DNA from: Gamarada debralockiae
Lineage: Eukaryota > Ascomycota > Leotiomycetes > Helotiales > Hyphodiscaceae
DNA: 64,000 bases
Direction of reading: 5' to 3'
NCBI GenBank assembly: GCA_002803225.1
Contig: NXFV01002014.1
Coordinates: 1-64,000, forward strand
The number at the start of each line of letters is the position of its first letter. Within the stretch, counting starts at the first letter, position 1. Positions 11,929 through 23,324 of the stretch are shown here, piece by piece. Both the position numbers and the translations under genes were made by a program. Below the pieces are notes generated by a model, which worked only from the letters and a program-made list of their open reading frames with translations, was not told the DNA's origin and did no database searches.

Positions 11929-12943
11929 TCACGCGTCGTCCACATGCCTTTCTAAAAACTTAATCGGCCTAACTACAAATTTTTCATATCCCTCTGTCCC
12001 TTCCACCAAACTGGCTCCAAAGGCATGGCCCATCCCCTCGGCAACCGCAAGCTCTGCATCCACGCCGCATACCCTCAGCTTCTCGTACGCATCCTTCGCC
12101 AGCCTCACATCCACGAGCTCATCTTTTTCTCCCCACAAGAAAAAGGTCGGAGGAAAGTTCTTGTCGAGATACAACGCAGGATCAACCAGGTCTTCGTGTC
12201 CTTCGATACCCACAGCCTTAATCCAGGTCCCATGACTGATGTGTCCAAAACTCCATGCGTTTCGAGGCTGTGAAAAGTCGATTTCTGGCTTTCCCGAGGC
12301 ATTAATCACGACTGAATCGGTGAACGTGAGCACCGGTTCATCGTAAACTTTGTCCATAAAGTCTTTATTGAAGTTTAATGGGCCCTCCGGAAGCATTGGC
12401 ATAATGTTCTGGGGCGGCTTGCGGTAAGAGGGATCTCGGAAGAAGAGCGGCCCGTAACCGTTAAGTATCGCACGAGGCTTCTCTTCTTCTAGCCCCAACA
12501 TCATGGAGAGATGGCCCCCTGCAGACCAACCAAGTGCAACTATTCGACTTCCATCCGCGTCGACGCCAATGTCGCTTTTCAAAATATCTGGGAGGCGGTT
12601 ACGACACCAGTGATAAGCATCCCGCGAGTCTCGGATCGGGCCATCGTACAGAGAGACTTGCGGACAAAGTCGGTAGTCGATTGTGACGACGATAAAGTCT
12701 CTGTCGGTAAGCTCTTTGATCCAGTGCGGGGCAATTGTATCCCGCTTCCCCAACACAAAACCGCCAGCATGTATGGCAACAGCTAGATTTTTATTTTTGC
12801 ATGAGTATTTCGTGCTGAGGTGGAAGGAGGCTAACCACACCTATTGCCTGCCTCTTTGCCTGGGCGTTGTCGCCATAGTGTACATCTGCGAGGATATTCT
12901 GACCGGCTCCGAATGTTTTGTACGTATATGTTTTGAAAGGCAT
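11929..12943 (-). CDS. alpha/beta hydrolase (esterase/lipase-like)
   Basis: Two exons, 12943-12841 and 12782-11929, giving 318 aa. Exon 1 (MPFKTYTYKTFGAG...) was found by reading upstream of the open frame. A phase-1 splice (GCAATAG / CT GTT GCC) removes 58 bp and restores the usual beta-strand before the oxyanion loop. The donor GTGTGG is weak. Seen motifs: oxyanion loop HAGGF (HGGGF in most relatives), nucleophile elbow GWSAGG, an acid residue in WGEKDELVD and a catalytic His in GMGHAFG. No signal peptide is seen, so it is probably intracellular. The substrate cannot be told from sequence; short-chain esters or lactones are typical of the family. Confidence 0.8.
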
Positions 12944-15900
12944 TCTGTCCCAGATTAGGTTGAGGTTATGCTAGGACCGAGATTGTGCCATTAATATAAT
13001 GATTGCCTTTGGGCAAAAGGGTTGCAAATGAAGGAGTATAAAAGTAAAATTGTTTCAACCTTATAAAGGTTAGTCACCTATTTCGACTAGGGCTGACGTG
13101 AGCTTTGAGCCTGCTCTCATCACAATATTTGAGATGTGCAGCTTACTGCTCGCTCTTAGCAGGTGATAAGGATGCAGAGGGAAGGTTATAGAGGAAGGAA
13201 GTCGCGAGCCGGAAGTATTTTCCAGTCGATTCTTAGTCGATGTTCTTAACGCCTTAGCGACGACTATCTAACTTCCATTGAGAGTAAGCCCGAGGATTCG
13301 CACTCGTGCAAGGCGAATTCACAGATCCCGTTATACAAAGCGAGGTAAACTGCGGTATTACAATTGCAATACCGGATCTGAAGGTCTGGACTTATTTCAC
13401 TCCTCTCCTAAATCAAACACCGCATAAACTTGAGGTTGGGACCTGTGAGGTGTTTGGTTCAGAGCCGAAAATTCATGTCAGTACTCGATGAGATTGAGTG
13501 ATTGACAATTTCTGTGCCATTCGCGTAATTCATCTGGAATCTGCACTTCTCCATCAGGACCCCATATTATCATCAGCATGGACTGGCCATGGCTCCTTCG
13601 CCTAGAGGCCCTTTTGGAAAGTCAGAAGCAGTCTCTGACAACATGACTGTGGGGGGAATAACCCAGAGTTAAAACGCTTTCCCACTGATGCAGGTAACAA
13701 CGATACAACTCATAGAAGAGCCCCCTTTCCTACCTTAACTTACTAAAGGGACACAGGGTTGAGTGAGCGTCTCTCCAACTTTAAGCGGCAGCTAGCCAAG
13801 AAAATGGCCGCTCCCTTCACCAATCCTCTCATCAACCATCAATCACTTACCACCAAACACCCAGAAACCCCGTTTCCATCGACAAAGTAGTTTGCTTCAC
13901 TCTATTCACAATCAATGAGGCCGAAATCATAATGAAGAGATGTTGCAGATGATGTCTCATTTCCCTGCGGGTCAGATCGCTGCACAGACTTTCCAGAAAG
14001 AGAAGTCACATCCGAACACGAGATCATGGAAGAAGAACTTCTCAGGAGGTCCTTCATTGACCAGATGTCTCCGGAGATAGTTGGCTCCCAATCACTGCGC
14101 CAGTCCGCCAGTCTTACTGGCTCCTTCTGAAGGCGATCGGCTCTCTTCATGGAGACCTGATTGGTGACTTACAGTGTACAGTGGCAACTCATCGCTGTTG
14201 CACATCGACATCATCAGCTGATACGCAGCAGCATCAAAGGTTGGAAACTCTCATATACACGCTCTTAACCAGTCTAATACTCATCTCATTACAGACTTAC
14301 TTACACATTCTACGCCTGGAGAACAGACATGCGTCCATCCGAATTCCATTGGCTGCAGCCTGCCGAAGAACATTAACGAACATCACAAATACATTATCAC
14401 ATCGACTGCCTCGCCATGTCGAACATATATACAGAAATATGAGCTTGATGAAGCCCTGCAGTGATACCTACAAAGGAATGAGTGGTTAAGTAATGTGGGG
14501 CAGATCACGAGAATTGACACGTGAGTGGCGTGAAAGGAGCAATTGGAAAAGATGCTGAAACGATGTGTCGTCGCACATGACTTCATTCGATCACTCGACA
14601 AGCGTTAGCGACCTCACACACAACCTCCTTCATCCTCTAAAGGCTTACAACTTCAACTATCAAACTTCTCAAATGCCTCTCGCACCCCTATTTTCGCTTG
14701 TACTTACCAAACAAGGACTAGCGGGTGCGTTGCTCCTTGGAACAGCCTCGGAAAGAGGCACTTCATATTCTTGTGGGTCATGCACACATCGAAGGCTACA
14801 CAGCAGCTGACATGGTATGAGCAACCTGCGACTGACACCTTCCATTCATACCAGCCACTGTTACGTGTGTTCGAATATCTTGGAGAAAGATTCATCTTGG
14901 CAGCTCACTGCTCTCTCGATTCAACATCAGCGAAACGCCCCATGCGAGCAGGCATGCTTCATATAGCAGAAATATTATACGAGTCCTAATTCAGAGCAAA
15001 ACCTCTATTCATTCTTTAATTGGAAGCTAACAGATCAAAGCATCTTGCCTTGCCGAATACTGTCAAGCTCCACCAGGCTGTTGAAAGAAGGAGTTACCAA
15101 ACAGAGGACAAACATGCATCCTGCCATTGGCTCTTCAGCTGTGAACAGTCCGAAAGTAGTGCCATAAGAGTTCCCAAAATCGAAGCTGCTAGTTTCAGCA
15201 CTTGCCAAGCACAGGAGCTATCAGGGGAGTTACATGACAGGCAGCAAAAGTTCTGATCTCTTCGCTCATTCGGCGATTGAATTGGAGGCACTTGACCATC
15301 GCCATGGATAAGGACATCAAGGGGGTCGACATGAGAAAGAACTTGAGACTAAGATGGGCTTCCATCTTTCATTCTCAAGGTCAACTTCTTCCTCATCTTT
15401 GTTGCGGATACTGGAATTATCTGATTTTTATGCCTAGATCATGAAGCGCCTCAGTCTAGAGATCTCTGATGTGCAGTGTTGGCGTCAGAACTCAAAAGAG
15501 GCCCGAAACCCTTCCCTGAATACCCCTATAGAGTTTCGGGACCCCTGGTGGTGTTCTCAGGTACAACCTCAACGAAGAGTGCGCCCATCGAGTGTCGGTC
15601 TCTTTTTGGTGCCCCAGCATCAATTGATCCCATCAGAGTTCGGATGCAGATATGGAGGGAATTTGTTGAATCTCAACTCATGTTTGTAGCTGCTGTCGAG
15701 GTGTCGAAGTTGTGCTCTCTGCTGTGCTCCTAACAGCTGCAGCGCCAGACGTGCTGATTTCGAAAAGTTTGAAGGAATCTGCAATCCAACTGGAGGTCAA
15801 AAGGATTGCCTTCGAGGTTTCAGGCGATTTAACTGATGACTACTGTCAGCGTTGTGTCGATGAGCCTGTCACAAACATGGCATACCTTGGAGCAATACTG

Positions 15901-17627
15901 GTATTGCTATGAACAGACTCTGCGCTGCCAGGAGGTTCTTCAAGCTCGGCACCATGGATTGTCTTATGGTTGCGTCGAGGTTGGTCCTCAAAAACCGCAG
16001 TCTGCGGGGTGTAGCCAGAATGGGTGGATCGACAGGCCCGAGACAGTAGAGAAAAATCTTGCTTGAAGCGTTGGTGCAGCATATGAAGACCTGGAGATGT
16101 GCCGGAAAGTTTCTTAGCTGAAGGAAACCATCTGGTCAGCTTGGAAGGATTCACTGGAGATTCTGTCCTCAGCTGATTTGCCGACAAGAGGACCCACCAC
16201 ACCTAAGGAGTATCATCGAGATGGGAACCTATTCTTGTTTCTTGAGGCTCGGAAAGTTTCTCTGGAATCGAATTCTCATGGCTTCTCCAACAACTTCGAG
16301 AAAAACAGCGCATCGGAAGGAACTAGTGGGATACTTTGGAGCATTGCTACAGCTTACCATCCATTTTGAGCTGCATTCCCAAACAACTTGACTCCTCGAA
16401 AGAGCTTCACATAGGCGAAAGCAGCCAGTCAGATGGGGGATTGATACTCGAGGAAGAGAGACAAAGGGCCTCTTATCGACAATCTTTCTGCTCACAGTGC
16501 GGACTTGCGGAAGCGAGTCCCGTTTGGGTTAAGCTCTTGAAATGAAAGGGGGGAAGTTTATCCGGACCCAAACGTTCATTGAGATTTTAATGATTGTATG
16601 TGATGGGTGCTTCGATTGTTCAAAATATTTTTCGGATTGAGGACATGCCAGAGGAGATTTCATTCAATTCCTGGAATCAACCTTTCCCATCTACGCTGAA
16701 ATTCCAGGACAAGCATCTTGCAGGCAAGTTCCAAGCTATCATGAGGCACCCTCCGTTCACTTCCAATTGTGGAAACTCATTAAGCACTCCACTGCAGTGA
16801 ATACGGAAGACTAGTCTGAGTCAACGCTAGTGAATACCAGTTGGAAGCTTGACTCTTTTCCCTCTTCTCACACCAAATAACTTCGACTTCAACTTCCACA
16901 AAGCAGCACAGCCTCCTTCAGATACTTCAAGAGGGGCGGTGTTCGAGATTAGAGATATACTGACGACCTTCTCCATGATTGTATGTACCTCAGCTGCTTG
17001 ACTTTGGCCAATTTTGCTTTCCAACTTTTCGGCTTTACAAGAGCAACATTGGCAATCAGGCTGCAGTCACTGATTAAATTGAAAACCCTAGACCTCAAAC
17101 CTCTCTAATTTGGAACCACAATAGGGTACGTCACTGACTGTGTTCTTTCAAAAAAAAATTCAAAAAAATTGGCGGTCCCTTCCTGCCATTTCATCTCCTC
17201 CAGTGAAAAGATTGAAAAGGGGATGTTGGATTTCCTCAAACTATTGGGGCCCTTTCCAGTCTGCTACCATTTACTGTAAGTCTCCCCTATTTTTTCTTCA
17301 GTTTGTATCCATTGTATGCATTTCTGGAGCTGGCACGTGGCGTGGGCGGATCAAACGCTGCAGGAAACCGCGCCCACACAACCTTATTTGCTACCAACAA
17401 ACGGCTCACACTAGGCTCATAGAACATACTTAAACTGCAGAACATTCCACAGCGGGAAGAATTGAAGGTACTTTCCTATCCACACTTTCCTATTCTCAAT
17501 ATCTTACCCACTCTTTGAACAGATCCTTCTTCACAGTCGTAAGACTGTATAGATACATCTGTTCGTGCTCTCTCTCTTTAACTTCCATCCTTCTTCACCA
17601 CCATAACTTTGTCTCTGCAAACGCAAA
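12944..17627. other. 4.7 kb gene-poor region
   Basis: Many short frames on both strands, the longest being 14181-14489 (+), 15476-15733 (+) and 15846-16202 (-). None has a recognisable domain, good codon texture over its full length or convincing splice links. I see no transposase, reverse transcriptase, long terminal repeats or tRNA. The last 350 bp are pyrimidine-rich and include a GTAAGT...TTCTTCAG pair near 17275-17302, probably a 5' UTR intron of the next gene. A degenerate element or long noncoding transcripts are possible. Confidence 0.5.
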
Positions 17628-19069
17628 ATGTTGTCCACCGAGCCTTTCCCTTCTTTATCTTGGTCTTCCTTGGGCAGATCGCCTGTTCCCGTTCAAGATA
17701 CTTCCAAGAATCCGGACATTGAGATTGATCCTCCACTAACTGCAATGGGTGTTCATAGCAGCAGACCCTCTACTGGCAATCCGACTCAAACAGAAGAGAT
17801 GTCGTCCTTCCAATCGGCCAAAGATCGTTTTGACCGGATTACTGGTCGCCCAAACAGTGGTATTCCGAACAATGCAGCTGCAGCTGGCACTTGGCGTCAT
17901 AGCCCCGGCAGTGGAGACGTCAACATGGGTGGAGAGCCAGATCTCTTAGGTTCGAGTCCTCTCCATACCATCCCCCGCGAAGATTCTGTTCCTGTCGCCG
18001 CAATTGCCCCTGGACCAGTTTGGCCACACAGAGGCCAGCTCCAAGTCGCCTTTGCTTACGCCATCCGTCGAGAGGACGGTGAATACACACGTCTGATCCG
18101 CGCAGACCAGCTCGGTGTTTTTAATTCCATCAAAGTTCCACCCACTGAGGGTCCCGAAGGCCTGATTGTACTGCCTGCTCCAGAGCTGGCCATCCCGGAA
18201 CGGCGTGAAGGCCCTCAGCAATACGTCTCCCGTGAGGTAAGTCGCTCGTAGGTACCGTGAACAGCAACGAAAGCTACTGACCTATCTACAGTTTGAGAGT
18301 ACTCTTCCCAAGAACCTGGTTCGTCGGTCGAAGCCCACTACCATCGACCCCATTGAGAAAGTTCAGGTAAGCTTGACTTCTATCACTTTTACGTTCCTCG
18401 TATCTAGCGCTACTCCAGCGATGTATCAATCTGAAGCCAGCCAGCAACTGACATTTCTCAGAGAGAAATCGACTCGATCGTTGCAAAGAATCATGTTAAC
18501 TCAACTACCTCTCCGCCGTCTGCCAACAAGATCCCGCGCCGCCAGAAAATCTACTGTGACAAGTGGATTCACGAGGGAGTCTGTGCATTTACGCAACTCG
18601 GCTGCAAGTACAAACACGAGATGCCGATGGACAAGGCGACGCAACTCTCTCTCGGTCTCAACCATGGTCTCCCAGCCTGGTACAAGCGAGCCCACGCCGT
18701 CCAAATCCGTCCTGACTCGCAGGGTAGTCCTCCCACTCCATCTCAACCACGCCTTGCCCGCCCGTGGCGTCGTTCTGATGGCTCTTCTGGTCACAGCACT
18801 GGAATGTCGCTTGGTAGTGAAATCTCCTCAAGCCCTCGTAAGTGTCTCTCTTATCTTGGTCCGTGAATCACAATGATAACATCAGTAAATCAGCTGCTGC
18901 GTCTGCATTCGGCCAGCCAAACTTCGGTCCGATCGGCCCCCCTCCGCCTCCCATGTACCGACAACCCTCCATGTCCAACAATCCGTTCTCTTTGCTGCCA
19001 CAGGAGGATACCAAGATGGAGGACGATGACGTGGAAGACACCATCACTTGGTCTGGTCGCCGTCGCTGA
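17628..19069 (+). CDS. CCCH zinc-finger protein
   Basis: Four exons: 17628-18236, 18292-18366, 18462-18837 and 18894-19069, giving 411 aa. The splice sites are strong (GTAAGT or GTAAGC donors; CTACAG, CTCAG and AATCAG acceptors). One CCCH finger lies near residue 260 (CDKWIHEGVC then C-x6-C-x3-H spacing ending in CKYKH), followed by a proline-rich tail and an acidic end. Such fingers usually bind single-stranded RNA, so a role in mRNA processing or decay is inferred. The N-terminus is disordered and serine/proline-rich, then a conserved-looking block (RGQLQVAFAYAIRREDG) follows. An ATG at 17745 or 17799 could also be the start. At the last acceptor the second AG (18892-18893) gives the open frame. 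Confidence 0.78.
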
Positions 19070-19816
19070 ACCTCCTTCCTTTTCGCATCTGACGGCCGCT
19101 ATCTTGCGTGCAGTGACCTCGGGTTACACACATGCTTCTTCGGCAGCTCTAATCGTTCAATCGGTGCTGTGGGGTGTGCATTACATTGGTCGTTCATCTT
19201 GGGTGAGCCTCATTTGCGCATGGTTCTATTCTGTTTCCTTTTTTTCTTCTTCAACGATTCACTGATTTGGTGGAATTTGCTCTTTTCAACGTTGCTTGGC
19301 TCTGGATATGGTTGATGGGCGTTGGGGCTATTTGCTTTGGTCCTGCTTTACAATCGTTGATTCAACGCTGGTGATTGGGATAGCGGACTTCGGTTTGCAT
19401 TCTCTCTCATTGACGGTGCTCTAGACTCACATATTTTCTTTTCCTTGTTCTGCATCGCAATGTTCTGTGGCGTCTGCATTGCTTTGGAGTTGGCATGACC
19501 ATGGCGGCATTAGACCGAGTTACTGAGTCTTCTGAGCATAGCGAGCATAGCGGGCAATAAACAGAACGTCTTTCCTTAATGTCCTGAATCGCTCCCTTTC
19601 AGTGAACGTTCATAATATGCAAGACTGGATGTGATTTCTTGATGGCCGGTGAGTCGTTCACTTCTGACTGAACGATTATAAAGTAGATAACAAACATGAG
19701 AAATGGCGGTCTTCCATACAACTGCTGAGTGGTACACTTCTGCTGAACGAGAACAGCGTGAAAGTGCATAGGTTGCGAGCAATAAATGGATATGTATCCT
19801 TGACCCTCCGAATCAT
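19070..19816. other. intergenic, convergent genes
   Basis: 3' ends of the zinc-finger gene and of dihydroorotase meet here. Nothing recognisable apart from presumed 3' UTRs. Confidence 0.5.
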
Positions 19817-21145
19817 TCACTTCCACTCAACACTCCAAGTGCTCATCCCCCTCCTGAACGGCACAATCTCGACTCCCTCCCCCTTAAAGCTCTCCTTTAT
19901 AACCTCCTTCCCCTTCCTCAGCACAATCCTCTCCTTACTCCCATCAATCCCATAAAATTTCCTCCCATGCCCACCCAAGAACCCCTCCAAAACCTCCTTC
20001 GTAACCTCTTCCTCCCTAATCACTCCCCTCTCCACACCTAACTCCAGAGCCCCCATAACAAGCTGCGTGCAATACGGTTGTGTGAAGACCCCAGCGGCCG
20101 TCTTTCCTGTCCCCCCCTTTTTGGCAGAGATGTCGTGGGGCGCGGAGTCGGAACCGAGGAAGAATTTGGGACGGCCGGAGATGGCGGCACGGAGGAGGGC
20201 TTCGCGGTCCGAGGGGAGTTTGGCGACGGGCTTGCAGTAGGAGAAGGGATCTTGGGACCAGTCGTCGATCGTGAGATAGAGGTGGTGGGCCTGAAGATGG
20301 GATGTTAGTGCTGGGATTATTGGTTTGGGTGGATGGGAATGGGAAAGGAATACGTACAGTTATGGTTCCTACGACGTTGGGGCCGCATTCTTTGACTGCT
20401 GCTACGGCTGCTGCTGTTGTACAGAGCTCCAGGACTATTTTTAACTAAGAATTAAGTGTTTAGTTCTGGCTAGTCGAAAATGGGGTTTTAGAGAGAAGAA
20501 AGCTGGAGATTTGGGGGTGGCATAAAGTCAACGTACTTTAGGGAACTTTGCGTGAAGGCTCTTGAGTGTAGGAAGGAAGGTCGACTCCGCGTTGAGGATC
20601 GTGATATCTTTTGCATGGTCCGAAGGGCATTCACCACTAGAAAATAGGAGTCAGTATCGCTTGATTAAGGTATGGGACCCGAACTGATAGGAAAAGGATT
20701 ACTCCAATGACCACTCACTGAAGATTGAGCACCATTCCACATTGCTCCATTGCTGCGAATACTGGGTAAAAGGGCTCATATGATATGACTCCGGTATCAC
20801 TGTTGGTTGTGACGCCGGCTGGATATGACTTTACTCCAACAACGCCTTGGGCTTTTGCTCCTTTGATGACTGCTGGACTGATGCTCTCGTGAAGATAGAG
20901 AGTCATAAGGTAGTTGGTGCTAGGATCTTGTTCAAGGAGGCGCTGCTTGTATGCCAGAACAGCGGAGCCTGTTGTGAGGGGAGGGACAAGGTTGGGCATT
21001 ACGTATGCAACATTTTTTCTCTCTCAACGCCTCCCTTACGAATTGTGGGCACGACTTCCTTCATCATAGCTCCATCGCGAAGGTGCACGTGGAAGTCTGC
21101 TGATGCAGGCAGCTCCAAGCCGTCGAATTTGGCAGCGAAAGACAT
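19817..21145 (-). CDS. URA4: dihydroorotase, with an apparent frameshift in exon 1
   Basis: Catalyses the third step of pyrimidine synthesis (carbamoyl aspartate to dihydroorotate) in the cytosol. Exons 21145-20719, 20636-20537, 20444-20358 and 20290-19817 total 1088 bp, two more than a multiple of three. All catalytic features are present: HVHLRDG near the start, GVKSYPAG (carbamylated Lys), HGECPSDH across the first splice, AHHLYLTIDDW and GSDSAPH. The frame breaks after IRKGGV, where a (GA)n-A6 run at about 21008-21021 replaces the usual two or three codons; the frame before it meets TAA at once, while VAYVMPNLVPP continues in another frame. One extra base at the A6 run would rejoin them. 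This is a sequencing error, a recent null allele, or slippage. The introns carry standard signals and do not span the break. Start chosen at the first ATG before the conserved LPASADFHVHL. Confidence 0.85.
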
Positions 21146-22288
21146 GATTTCTACAACATATGTCAGTTCAGGCTCGAAGAAATAGCAAAAACAGAATGCT
21201 CCACGAGATATTGAAGTTTGGGTATGTACTATGTGGAATCTAGCATGCAAGAGGATCATGGGAAAGACGAAGATGGGTATAGCTCGAGAGGAATTCCATT
21301 GAATTAACTGCAGATACCATTCCTTCATATCCTTCACTATCACATACACGAAGAAGGGGCCTTTAGGAGACGAAGAATCTTAGGTACTCTTCCATTGAGT
21401 GAATAGATTCGGAGATTCAGGCATAGTATTTAGCAATATGAAGAACCCATCTTGGTCACTGGATGATTGATATTTTATCCTCCAATCAATACGGTATCTG
21501 GAAGCATTTCGCGGGTGGTAATTCTTTGAACCAACTTGTACGAGTCAGGGGCACAACTTCTCGAAAACACCTGGTGGCTCGCCAAGTATGCTCGGGTTGG
21601 CTCCTACCTCGCTGGAAGAAGGAGAAGAAGGCCGTCGCCTCTGCCACTTTTGAACAGAAGAAGGAACTGCCACAGAAAATGAAGGCGCGATCGACCTGAA
21701 AACAACACCAGAACTAATCTGGCATTTATTGGCAAATGTATTGAGCAAGAATGTAGCTGACATACCAGAACTTTATCTGAGAGCATGAAAATAAAAATAA
21801 AAAGTTCTCTCTCTCAAATATCTTCCGAGCTGTAATTCGTATGAAGCGTTGGGCGTGGTTCGAATATAAATCGGGTTGAGTCTGATATTCGACTCGTCAA
21901 GATATGACCGCAATGAATGGTTTCTCAATACGTCGAGGTCTGTGGGAATGGAGGAGCTCAAGATATGTCAATGTGATGAAGAATTTCCTAAAACGTTAGC
22001 GGAAGTTTCCCGGACTCAGTGGTTTTGTCGTCACGTGATTCTCCCAAAGTTGATTCATTCGAAAGTTCCTGAATTGTTGTTCAGTTTCTTTGGATGCAAT
22101 TTTACGAAAATATTTGGATAGTCAGTCAAGTATAAGTTGTATCAAAAGCCACATAAAGTTGCAGATCCATGCGGTTGCGGCCGTGGTCTAGGAAAAGCAG
22201 CCCAATGCCGAAGCATCTTGGAAAGCATGTGCTAATCTCGTGTGTTTGCAAATGCATTATATGAATAATTCAGTTTATTAGCTCCGAA
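21146..22288. other. intergenic upstream of dihydroorotase
   Basis: Holds the promoter of the dihydroorotase gene. Short frames at 21463-21699 and 21876-22121 (+) have no recognisable content. Confidence 0.5.
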
Positions 22289-22680
22289 TCATTTAAACAT
22301 CTCCAATCCTTTCATGGAACTGCTGCACTTAAGTTTCTTTCCTAACCCTTCCCCTTCCTCAAACACATCTTTACCGGTCCAGGAAGTAAACTCATCAAGA
22401 TCAACCTTTCCCAATCTCACAACCTGCGCCGGCAGCCGCTGACGCATCTCCCCATCCGTCTCTTCCAAGGGATATCATAGTCCGCGACTTCGCTTATATG
22501 CACCTCAACCCTACTTTCTCTCCATCCTGCCCCTCACGAACCACCAGCCTAGACAGGGGAGGGTGATGATGCTTCGGAGATGCAAATGATAGGGCGGCAG
22601 GGAATGAGAGGATCGAGGGCGACTATGAGGCCTGATAGTATGCGAGGGGTAGCATGGTGGTGGGAGTGGCAGGGGGGCGG
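22289..22680 (-). pseudogene. degenerate coding relic, family unknown
   Basis: Read on the minus strand, three open segments follow each other in different frames and look like one former protein. The first has a LSFASPKHHHPPLSRLVV stretch. The second contains RVEVHISEVADYDIPW. The third contains RLPAQVVRLGKVDLDEF and ends GLEMFK at the stop at 22291-22289. No splice signals explain the switches, and stops separate the pieces. I do not recognise the family. The texture is that of a real globular protein C-terminus decayed by small indels. Confidence 0.5.
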
Positions 22681-22689
22681 GATGGAGAA

Positions 22690-23324
22690 AGGGAATAAGG
22701 ATTTGAGATGTAAATTTGAGGGGAGAGAGCTATGTGGGTGTTGTGCCTGAAGTAGCTTAGGTGTAGTGAAATGTGAGAAGTTTTCGATTTGTGAAATATT
22801 GATGAGAAGAGAGGCAAGTTTGACTAATGTATTCAGTGCAACTCGATTTTTGGACTAGCACCTCAAGTACCACACTTGAGGTGCTTGCTTCGTTATTACG
22901 GTGCAACGCCGAGAAAACAATCGAGCCTAGCTCTATCGACAAATGAGAGAATGAAGGAGATGAAAGGGAAACAAAGCAGAGAGAGAGGAGAGGATGGTAG
23001 CATATATCACTTAGCAAGATTATAGAATGTTTAGCGAAGTATCATCGAATTGCCTATAGTATTGGGCCTCAATACAGAGTCGACACCATGCTCCCCCTAA
23101 TACATCATATCCCCGTGAAGGAATAACGCCTCTAATGCACCCATCTCCCGAGCGAGCCTCGCTCTAGAATGTAAATGCCGCCCAAAAGCTCCTCCAATGC
23201 TTCGTCAAAGTTCGTGAAGTGCGTTCCATATTCGCTGATGTTCCTCCCAAATGCACCCAGATGGGGCGACCAAAACTTGCGGGGCTTGCCCGCTGGTATC
23301 GAAGAGTAATCAAAGAGAAAAGGA
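22690..23324. other. intergenic
   Basis: Contains the hairpin at 22857-22885 and the presumed 3' UTR of the gene at 23325-24134. An open minus-strand frame (23132-23443) overlaps that gene's 3' end in another frame and is probably chance. Confidence 0.5.
22857..22885. repeat. perfect 12-bp stem hairpin
   Basis: AGCACCTCAAGT (22857-22868) and its exact reverse complement ACTTGAGGTGCT (22874-22885) are separated by ACCAC. It lies in a noncoding stretch between a coding relic and the gene ending at 23325. Confidence 0.85.

Noticed and set aside
15476..16202. Frames at 15476-15733 (+) and 15846-16202 (-) as genes
   Set aside because: Short, on opposite strands, with no domain and no convincing splice partner.
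17949..17960. B-box-like GGTTCGAGTCC
   Set aside because: It lies inside a well-supported coding exon of the CCCH protein, and no A-box or cloverleaf is found around it.
21146..21349. N-terminal extension of dihydroorotase
   Set aside because: The added residues are Cys/Phe/His-rich and unlike any dihydroorotase. The family start fits the ATG at 21145.
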